Positions 25,899 through 32,917 of a stretch of DNA of 64,000 nt are shown in pieces. The stretch comes from Silicimonas sp963779765 (GTDB lineage Bacteria; Pseudomonadota; Alphaproteobacteria; Rhodobacterales; Rhodobacteraceae). Made by a program: the position numbers and the translations under genes. The notes below the pieces were generated by a model. That model worked only from the letters and a program-made list of their open reading frames with translations, searched no databases and had not been told where the DNA came from. The DNA lies in NCBI GenBank assembly GCA_963779765.1, contig CAVZZP010000002.1, positions 1,054,001 through 1,118,000 of the forward strand, written 5' to 3'. Position 1 is the first letter of the stretch; each line of letters begins with the position of its first letter.

Positions 25899-26902
25899 TC
25901 AGGCTTCGGGGTCGTCGTCGTCGCCGCCGAACTCGGTCTGGACGATGCCGGCGTCGTAGCCCTGATCCTCGAGCCAACGCCGGAAGATCGAGGTGTAGCC
26001 ATGGGTGACGAAAACGCGCTCGGCTCCTGTTGCTGCGATGGCCGAGTTCAATCCGATCCAGTCCGCGTGGTCGGACATGACGAAACCCCGGTCGGCGGCA
26101 CGACGCCGGCGGACGCCGCGAAGTGCCATCCAGCCGCTGGCGAAAGCGGTCGACGCCGGGCGAAAGCGGGCCGCCCATGAAGAGCCGAGGGCGGAAGGCG
26201 GCGCGAGGACGAAAGCGCCAGGGTAATCTCTGGTCTTGGTCTCGGGTGTCACGCGGATCGTCGGGGGGAAGTCGAAGCCTTGGTCGCGCAGAACCTGGGT
26301 CGTGCCCTCGATTGCCCCGTGCGTGAGGATCGGCCCGATGGATGGATCCAGCGCCGCGAGGATGCGCTGCGCCTTTCCCAGGGAGTAGGCGCCGCAGATC
26401 GAGGTCCTGCCTTCGGCCGCGTTTGCGGCCCACCAGGCATTGACCTGATCCGTGACGGCGGCCGGTTCGGCCCAGGTGAAGACCGGCAGGCCGAAGGTGC
26501 ATTCCGAGATGAACGTATGGCAGCGGACCGGTTCGAAGGGTTCCGACACGCCGTCCTGAACCACCTTGTAGTCGCCGGAGACAACCCAGACCTCGCCGCC
26601 GACCTCGACCCTGATCTGCGCCGACCCCGGGACATGGCCTGCGGGGTGAAAGCTGAAGCGCGCATCGCCTACGCTGAACGTCTCGCCGTACCGCACCGTG
26701 TCGAGATGGATGTCGCCGAGGCGATACCGCATGACAGGAGCCGCACTTTCGGTTGCGATGTAGCGGCCCATACCGTCACGGGCGTGATCGGCGTGACCGT
26801 GGGTGATCAGCGCCTTCTCTACCGGCCGCCATGGGTCGATGTGGACACCTGCGGCGGGACAGTAATTCCTCTGTCGGTGAAAGTCAGGACAGGCGCATTC
26901 AT
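25899..26902 (-). pseudogene. Ligase-associated-type MBL-fold exonuclease, frameshifted near the N-terminus
   Basis: Beta-lactamase/beta-CASP nuclease fold. From the ATG at 26902 (ATGA overlap with the upstream gene) the frame reads MNAPVLTFTDRGI, then breaks; the next frame continues YCPAAGVHIDPWRPVEKALITHGHADHARDGMGRY, with the HxHxDH metal motif, through VVSGDYKVVQDG and FVMSDHADWIGL to the stop at 25899. Restoring one T near 26864-26867 joins both into 334 residues. Such exonucleases usually sit next to an ATP-dependent DNA ligase and a helicase; neither is here. Sequence error or a real, partner-less pseudogene are both possible. Confidence 0.8.
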
Positions 26903-27891
26903 CGCTTGGGCTGGCGAGGCTGCGGTCGTCCTGGCATTTCCTTAAGCAATCCTCCGACCCCCATCCGCGCGATCCCGTCGCCATCGACTTGGATCCCGGC
27001 CGATATGCGCTCGAGCACCCAGTCGACGCCATTCATCGCTGGAGACCGCGCGCATCCCGGAAGGCCCACGACGGGTGTGCCCTTCAACTCGCCGAGGAAA
27101 AGCAGGTTCCCTGGGTCAACGGGCATACCAAAACGGTCGATGCGGCCGCCCGCCCTCACGACGGCCGCGGGTGCCACGTCGGCGCGGTCGGATGTCGCGG
27201 AGGCGCCGAGGATCAGAATGAGATCGGCGGAGGGATCGAGTGCCGCTGCGACTTCGGTCTCCTCATGCGCAGTGATGCGGGTTTCGGCCAGGTCGTAGTT
27301 CAAGGCCTCGACGCGTGTGCGGACGACATCCTCGCCCTTCTTCAACAGGCTTTCCTTGAAACCGTCGGTCCGGGTCAGGATCAACTGCGCCCGCCCGCCT
27401 GCAAATGGGCGAAGGCGGATCGGTTGTCGACCGAGCGCATCCTTCCCGGCAGCGACCACGGCTGCGGGAAGACAATATGGGATCACCTTCACGGTTGCCA
27501 CAAGCTGGCCCGCGTCGACGCGCATCAGGTCCGGTAACGTCGCCAGGGTGAGCCCCTCATCGACTGCGTTGAAGTCGGCAATGGCCCAGGCATCGACTTC
27601 GACGACACCCGGCGCCGCGGCCTCGAGGTTGACGCGCCCCGTAAATACGGGACCGAGGGTCAGGCCGGGCGCGGCAAGGGCCGTTCCGATGATCCTCGCT
27701 GCCTCGTCTTCGGGCAGATCGTCAAGTTCCAGGCGGGCAGCAATGACGGAAACGTAACCTGCGTCTCGCAAGCGATCGATCCCGTCGGCGTCCAGCACCG
27801 TGCCTTTGCGCAGACGCTTGCCGTCGACCTCCAGCGAATGCGCAAGGATTGCCCCCTCGGCGTCTTGCAGATCGACTGGGCCGAACTTCAC
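26899..27891 (-). CDS. Molybdopterin-binding domain protein (MoeA/MogA-like)
   Basis: 330 residues. The N-terminal MKFGPVDLQDAEGAILAHSLEVDGKRLRKGTVL resembles MoeA domain I/II, and the C-terminal two thirds hold the MoCF_biosynth fold: DLILILGASATSDRADVAPAAVVRAGG and the closing GTPVVGLPGCARSPAMNGVDWVLER. Genes of this kind neighbour xdhC and act in insertion or modification of molybdenum cofactor; the exact reaction is not established. 4-nt overlaps with xdhC and the exonuclease gene. Confidence 0.82.
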   Translation of the reverse strand: MKFGPVDLQDAEGAILAHSLEVDGKRLRKGTVLDADGIDRLRDAGYVSVIAARLELDDLPEDEAARIIGTALAAPGLTLGPVFTGRVNLEAAAPGVVEVDAWAIADFNAVDEGLTLATLPDLMRVDAGQLVATVKVIPYCLPAAVVAAGKDALGRQPIRLRPFAGGRAQLILTRTDGFKESLLKKGEDVVRTRVEALNYDLAETRITAHEETEVAAALDPSADLILILGASATSDRADVAPAAVVRAGGRIDRFGMPVDPGNLLFLGELKGTPVVGLPGCARSPAMNGVDWVLERISAGIQVDGDGIARMGVGGLLKEMPGRPQPRQPKR

Positions 27892-28892
27892 GGACGCCGC
27901 CCGGGGCGCGTCTCGGGACGCCGCAGCCGCTCGGTCATTTCGGCCATGATGGACACGGCGATCTCAGCGGGCGAGCTGGCGCCGATATCCAGACCCACGG
28001 GGGCGTCGATCCGGGCGATCGTCTCTGCGTCGAACCCGGCTTCAGTCAGGGCGGCAACTCGCTTGGCATGCGTGCGGGACGACCCAAGGGCACCGATGTA
28101 GAACGCCTCGGATCCGAGCGCGACTTCAAGAGCAGGCGTGTCGATCTTGGGATCGTGGCTGAGGGTCACGACCGCAGTCCGGGTGTCGAGGCCATAGGCC
28201 GCCAGCGCCTCGTCGGTCCAGCCGTCGAGGAAAGTCTCGCCGGGAAATCGAGCCGAACTGGCGAAGCTGTCACGCGGATCGGACAGCACCACGTCATAGC
28301 CGGACATCCGTGCTATCGCGACAAGCGGCTGCGCGATGTGGACCGCGCCCACCATGACGAGACGCAAAGGAGGGTTGTGTACACCGCGAAACACGTCGCC
28401 CTCACGCTGCGACCTGTCGGTGCGGAAGCGCTGCTCCAGGGTCGGGTTGGACGGGTCGCGGTCGAGAAGGCGGCGTTCCCAGGTCGAGAGGTTCACCTCC
28501 CAAACCACGGGACGCCGGGCGCGACGTGCAGAGACAAGCGCGCGCAGCTCGTCGATGGTGGGTCCCTCCCCGACGCCCACTGGTTCGACGAGGACGGCGA
28601 TCTGACCGCCGCAGGCAAGACCGACCTCGAAGGCGCTTTCATCCGAAACGCCGAATTCCAGTAGGCGGCACGTGCCGTCGCGCATCGCTTCGGTCGCCTC
28701 GAAGATGACAGCGGATTCAACGCATCCGCCCGAGACCGACCCCATGAATTCCATGTCCGCGTCGATGACGAGTTGCGATCCGACGGGGCGTGGGGCCGAT
28801 CCCCAAGTGCTGACCACCGTGGCGAGCGCCACGCGGCGACCGGCCTCGGACCATTCGAGGGCAAGCTCCGGAATGTTGTCGTGCGACGTCAT
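27888..28892 (-). CDS. XdhC/CoxF family molybdenum hydroxylase maturation protein
   Basis: 334 residues. N-terminal XdhC/CoxI domain with ATVVSTWGSAPRPVGSQLVI and VSGGCVESAVIFEA, and a C-terminal Rossmann domain LRLVMVGAVHIAQPLVAIARMSGYDVVLSDPR. Members bind molybdenum cofactor and hand it, sulfurated, to xanthine dehydrogenase-type enzymes. Start chosen at MTSHDNIPEL, not an upstream in-frame start. No target hydroxylase gene is in the window. Confidence 0.88.
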   Translation of the reverse strand: MTSHDNIPELALEWSEAGRRVALATVVSTWGSAPRPVGSQLVIDADMEFMGSVSGGCVESAVIFEATEAMRDGTCRLLEFGVSDESAFEVGLACGGQIAVLVEPVGVGEGPTIDELRALVSARRARRPVVWEVNLSTWERRLLDRDPSNPTLEQRFRTDRSQREGDVFRGVHNPPLRLVMVGAVHIAQPLVAIARMSGYDVVLSDPRDSFASSARFPGETFLDGWTDEALAAYGLDTRTAVVTLSHDPKIDTPALEVALGSEAFYIGALGSSRTHAKRVAALTEAGFDAETIARIDAPVGLDIGASSPAEIAVSIMAEMTERLRRPETRPGRRP

Positions 28893-28989
28893 GGTGCGGC
28901 ACCTCCGGCCCGCAGAATAGCAGGGCAACAGACCTTTCGCATTACACATAAAGACCCATGATCCGCCATAAATCGGACCGAATTCCGGG

Positions 28990-29075
28990 TGATTGTTTCT
29001 AGTGTAGGCGCCCTAGTCCGGCGTCTCATCTTCCTCCCTGACTGACTGGCCGTCTCTCCGAGGCGGCCTTTTTTT
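28990..29075 (+). ncRNA. Candidate small RNA with its own terminator
   Basis: A strong + strand terminator (stem about 29048-29068, 9 bp with one U-G pair, then seven Ts) has no + strand gene upstream: the neighbour, xdhC, runs the other way. The preceding stretch contains CTTCCTCCC at about 29030-29038, a pyrimidine-rich anti-Shine-Dalgarno-like motif reminiscent of the CCUCCUCCC small RNAs of Rhodobacter. The 5' end is arbitrary; I see no clear promoter. Confidence 0.35.
29048..29075 (+). terminator. Orphan rho-independent terminator
   Basis: GGCCGTCTC (29048-29056) pairs with GAGGCGGCC (29060-29068), followed by TTTTTTT. It is not downstream of any + strand coding gene, which is the main argument for a small RNA here. 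Confidence 0.8.
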
Positions 29076-29098
29076 CAGCGGGGATATGCTCGCGGAGA

Positions 29099-29524
29099 CT
29101 ATAGGGCGATCGCCAAAAGGGGTGCGCCGAAGTCCTTAAGCAGGCTCGGAAAATCGATCATCTCAATCATTTCGATCTTCAGCGGGCCCTCTACCTCACG
29201 CAGGAAGTAGCGGAAGCGGCTTTCGTCCAAGGCAACGCCCGCCTCATCGAAGTAGCTCCCGGTGACATGAGCCACATGCCGGCCTTCGAGGTCGAGAGAC
29301 ACGGCGTTCAACTTCAACTTGCGGCTATGCATTCCCGCCCGCTCCAATTCATCGCCGTAGGCGCGCGCGATCGAGGCGAGTTGCTCTCGCGTATCGACCA
29401 CGATGATCTTGCCGACTACGAAGAGGATGGCGGGAAAGAAGAAACGCTCACTGACGCCGGCATAGTGGCCGTGCGACATATCGGTCGAGAGATCGTCCAG
29501 GAACGAAGAAACCTTTTCGTACAT
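29099..29524 (-). CDS. Hypothetical protein, possibly NTF2-like
   Basis: 141 residues from the ATG at 29524 (MYEKVSSFLDDLSTDMSHGHY). No signal peptide. The pattern of one long N-terminal helix followed by strands (FFFPAILFVVGKIIVVDTREQ, KLKLNAVSLDLEGRHVAHVTGSYFD, RFRYFLREVEGPLKIEMIEMIDFP) resembles the SnoaL/NTF2 alpha+beta barrel, but no motif proves it. Stands alone between the candidate small RNA and panB; function unknown. An upstream in-frame start at 29584 is possible. Confidence 0.65.
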   Translation of the reverse strand: MYEKVSSFLDDLSTDMSHGHYAGVSERFFFPAILFVVGKIIVVDTREQLASIARAYGDELERAGMHSRKLKLNAVSLDLEGRHVAHVTGSYFDEAGVALDESRFRYFLREVEGPLKIEMIEMIDFPSLLKDFGAPLLAIAL

Positions 29525-29671
29525 CCGTGAGTTTCCCGGCAAGAAGGGCGGCGGACGGCCGGTGCCAAAAGAACGCGCTGACAATTCGCCCGAAATATCG
29601 CAGATCGGTTTCGGTTCAAGATCCTCAATTGTGACGGCATCGCCTTGAAAGGGCGACAGAGCGCACCGCTT

Positions 29672-30481
29672 TCATCGGTAGACTTCGTCGTCGGAAGGGA
29701 AGGTTCGAGCCTTTACGTCTTCGGCGTAGGAGGCGACGGCGCTTTCGATCTGGTTCAGAAGATCGCCATAAACTTTGACGAACTTCGGCGGACGCGGATT
29801 CAATCCCAGCATGTCCTCAAGCACGAGGATCTGCCCGTCGCATTCGACCGAAGCGCCAATGCCGATCGTGGGAATTTCGATCTGCTTGGTGATGCGCGCG
29901 GCGAGAGGCTCGACCATCCCTTCCAGCACGACCGAGAACGCACCGGCGTCGGCCACGGCTTTCGCGTCATCCTCGTGAGCCGACCAGGTGTCCTCGTCGC
30001 GGCCCTGCGTCTTGAACCCACCCATGACGTGGCTCGACTGCGGCGTGAGGCCCGTGTGCGCCATCACCGGGATGCCGCGCTCGACGAGGAAGCGGATCGT
30101 ATCTGCCATACGCTTGCCGCCTTCCAGCTTCACCGCGCCGCAGCCGGTTTCCTTCATGATCTTCGCGGCGTTGCGGAACGCCCTGTTGGGGCTTTCCTCG
30201 TAGGTGCCGAAGGGCATGTCGACGACGATCAGCGCCTGTTTCGTCCCGCGCACGACCGCGCGCCCATGCATGATCATCAGGTCCAGCGGAACCCCGACTG
30301 TCGTCTCCATCCCGTGCATCACCATGCCGAGGCTATCACCGACGAGGATGAAGTCGGCATACTTGTCCACGATGGCGGCGGTGTGCGCGTGGTACGAGGT
30401 CAGCGAAACGATCGGTTCTCCCCCTTTTCGCGCAGCTATTTGCGGAACGGTGGTGCGGCGGATGGGCTTCTGAACGCTCAT
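29672..30481 (-). CDS. panB: 3-methyl-2-oxobutanoate hydroxymethyltransferase
   Basis: First committed step of pantothenate synthesis, adding a hydroxymethyl from methylene-THF to ketoisovalerate. 269 residues: VSLTSYHAHTAAIVDKYADFILVGDSLGMVMHG (metal-binding Asp), GCGAVKLEGGKRMADTIRFLVERGIPVMAHTGLTPQS, and GIGASVECDGQILVLEDMLGL. Overlaps panC by 4 nt; panC is upstream on the minus strand. Confidence 0.96.
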   Translation of the reverse strand: MSVQKPIRRTTVPQIAARKGGEPIVSLTSYHAHTAAIVDKYADFILVGDSLGMVMHGMETTVGVPLDLMIMHGRAVVRGTKQALIVVDMPFGTYEESPNRAFRNAAKIMKETGCGAVKLEGGKRMADTIRFLVERGIPVMAHTGLTPQSSHVMGGFKTQGRDEDTWSAHEDDAKAVADAGAFSVVLEGMVEPLAARITKQIEIPTIGIGASVECDGQILVLEDMLGLNPRPPKFVKVYGDLLNQIESAVASYAEDVKARTFPSDDEVYR

Positions 30482-31323
30482 GGCGCGATCTCCCTCTGGT
30501 CAATGAGCAGGACATCCCCGAACTGAACGGAGATCATGATGCCGACGGTCGTCCTCGGTCGGCCCGAAGCCACCTCGAACGTGGCGGCGTCTACGATGTC
30601 GAGGCCCTGAAGCGTCGCACGCGGTTCCGTCCCGATCACGCTCCGGATGGCAACCGCCATCTCTTCGACCGTCGCACCTTTTGCGGCGATGGACGCGGCG
30701 GCGTCCAGCGCCGCGTTCAGGACCGGTGCGGCTTGGCGATCCTCGGGCAACAGACGAACGTTGCGCGACGACATAGCTAGCCCGTCCGTCTCGCGCACGG
30801 TGGACACGCCGACAATGCGCAGCGGCATGTGAAGGTCGGTTACCATGCGGCGGATGACGGCGAGTTGCTGATAATCCTTCTCGCCGAAATAGGCGGCATC
30901 GGGCTGAGCGATGTTGAAAAGTTTCGTCACGACCGTCGCGACACCCCTGAAGTGGCCTGGTCGCACGCTTCCATGAAAGACGTGGGCCAGCTTCGTCGTC
31001 TCGACGATGGTCTCGTCACCTTCGGGATACATCTCCTCGACCGAGGGGAGGAGCACGGCATCGACGCCTGCCTCTTCAAACATCGCGAGGTCGGCCTCCT
31101 CGGTCCGAGGGTACTTCGAAAGGTCGGCCGGGTTACCGAACTGCGTCGGGTTCACGAAGATCGTCGTCACGACACGGAAATTGTCTGCCTTCGCCGCTGC
31201 GACCAGCGCCATGTGACCGTCGTGCAACGCACCCATTGTGGTAACGAGGCCCACGGTTTCACCTGAAGCGCGGAAGCTCGCGATCTCGGCCCGGTAGTCG
31301 GCGATGGTACGGCAGACCTTCAT
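30478..31323 (-). CDS. panC: Pantothenate synthetase
   Basis: Joins pantoate and beta-alanine using ATP. 281 residues with the HIGH-like GLVTTMGALHDGHMALV, FVNPTQFGNPADLSKYPRT, FGEKDYQQLAVIRRMVTDL and the KMSKS-like region AMSSRNVRL. Start at MKVCRTIADYRAE; twelve upstream in-frame residues look non-native. Cotranscribed with panB. Confidence 0.96.
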   Translation of the reverse strand: MKVCRTIADYRAEIASFRASGETVGLVTTMGALHDGHMALVAAAKADNFRVVTTIFVNPTQFGNPADLSKYPRTEEADLAMFEEAGVDAVLLPSVEEMYPEGDETIVETTKLAHVFHGSVRPGHFRGVATVVTKLFNIAQPDAAYFGEKDYQQLAVIRRMVTDLHMPLRIVGVSTVRETDGLAMSSRNVRLLPEDRQAAPVLNAALDAAASIAAKGATVEEMAVAIRSVIGTEPRATLQGLDIVDAATFEVASGRPRTTVGIMISVQFGDVLLIDQREIAP

Positions 31324-31368
31324 GGGCGGATGCTTACCCGGCGGGAGCGTGGGTCTCAAGCGCGGGCA

Positions 31369-32718
31369 TCACGGTTGAAGCGTAGCCAACCAGCGGTCAA
31401 GCGCCGCGCCGATGGATGCGCCTTCGGCGATCTGGGGTTGCGATGCCTCGTAACCTTCGCGCGCCTCATTCTCAGCGACTATATCTTGCGCGATGCGGGC
31501 TGCCTCGCGCGGGTCAAAGCTCTCGGCCAGTCCCTCTTGGAAGAAGGCCCGACCCCAGTCCGTCCACTCGTTTTCCGCGGCACAACCGAACGAGGCGCGG
31601 TCGGCGCTGGCCGCCGTCAGGATCAGCCGGTTCGGAGCCGTTAGGGCATCGACGAATGAGCCTGAGTAACAGGCCGACACTACGACGACGGCATTCGGAA
31701 TGCGTGCATCATCCAAGGCGCGGACAACGTCGCCGGTTTCCAGGTCTCGCGAGATGGCGCCGTTGAACCAGGTCGAGAGGATACCGGGCGCGCCGTGGCT
31801 GGTGATGAAGAGAAGGAGAATGTCCTCGTCATTCATCGCCCGCCCGACCGAGGAGAGTGCGTCGGCGAGGTTCGCCCGGTTCAACAGCGGCAAGGCATCG
31901 GGGGTCGAGGCATCGTTCACGAGACGGATCACACGGCCTTGGGCACCGAAGTCGGTAGCAAGCTGAGTTGCAACCGCATCCACCTCGCGGGCGAAGACGC
32001 CCTCGTATGGGTGACCGGCGCCCAGAACGGCGAACAGTTCCGGGACACCTGCCTGCCCGCGCCGAAGCGCGGCGGTCTGTTGGCGGAGAAGGTCGGGCTG
32101 AGCGGCGTAGAGTGCTTCGGTGTCTGGCACTGGCGGCGCTTCGCTCGCCACTTCCTCGTCCTGCACCCATAGGGGAACGCCAGCCCACTCGAGCGTGACG
32201 AGGCCGACCGAGACGACGAAGGCGAAAGCCGCAATGCCTCCCGTCACCGGGCCGAGGGTCGCAAGAAGAAAGAGGACCGCAGGCAGCATGGATGGCAATG
32301 CATAGCCTATGATCCAGCCGACCCAGCCGTCGGGAGGGATCACGAAGCCCGCGACGAAGGCCAGGATGAGGCCGAGGGTGAGCGCCCACAACAGACCTAC
32401 TGCAAGGTCCGGCACAACGGCGCCTCGCTTTGCCGCAATGGCGACGAGCAAGGCGGCAAGAACGTGAAAGACCACCCCTCCGGCGAACCCCCGCATCTCC
32501 CAGTAAGTCAGCGACCCGGGCGAGACGAGGATGACGTAGACTAGGGCCTCGATGGCGATGAGGACCACGAAGGCTATCAAGGCGTCAGTCGAGCCCGCGT
32601 GGACCGGCCGCGTGTCGGCACCGGGCAGGATGCGGCGGATCACAGTCGACAAATTCTCGACCGAACGAGCCAGAACGCCGCCGGAAGGTGCCTCAGAGGG
32701 GACCGAGCGCTCAATCAT
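31369..32718 (-). CDS. Membrane-anchored C13 (legumain/caspase-like) family peptidase
   Basis: 449 residues. Residues about 40-180 form five or six helices (ALIAFVVLIAIEALVYVILV, VVFHVLAALLVAIAA, LWALTLGLILAFVAGFVI and others) like a Yip1-type domain. The rest is a C13 fold: catalytic His308 in FITSHGAPGILSTW and Cys350 in VVVVSACYSGSFVDAL. Start at ATG 32718 with AAGGAGA 6 nt upstream. Substrate unknown; the pairing of membrane domain and clan CD protease suggests a membrane-tethered processing enzyme. Confidence 0.82.
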   Translation of the reverse strand: MIERSVPSEAPSGGVLARSVENLSTVIRRILPGADTRPVHAGSTDALIAFVVLIAIEALVYVILVSPGSLTYWEMRGFAGGVVFHVLAALLVAIAAKRGAVVPDLAVGLLWALTLGLILAFVAGFVIPPDGWVGWIIGYALPSMLPAVLFLLATLGPVTGGIAAFAFVVSVGLVTLEWAGVPLWVQDEEVASEAPPVPDTEALYAAQPDLLRQQTAALRRGQAGVPELFAVLGAGHPYEGVFAREVDAVATQLATDFGAQGRVIRLVNDASTPDALPLLNRANLADALSSVGRAMNDEDILLLFITSHGAPGILSTWFNGAISRDLETGDVVRALDDARIPNAVVVVSACYSGSFVDALTAPNRLILTAASADRASFGCAAENEWTDWGRAFFQEGLAESFDPREAARIAQDIVAENEAREGYEASQPQIAEGASIGAALDRWLATLQP

Positions 32719-32917
32719 GGCGGTCTCCTTGGGACGCGACTTCGGCCTTGGTGTGGGAACGGTGCGGCAGCATGTCGTCCATACTCGGAAGCTTACGTGC
32801 CAGTCTTGCGCCGCCAAGAGGAGGCACGTCGCTTTCACAACCTTTCCTGTCGGTTGAACCTGACGCGCAACAGGCCTTTCGGGTTTAATCCCGCGCAAGT
32901 CAGGAAGGAATCGGCTC

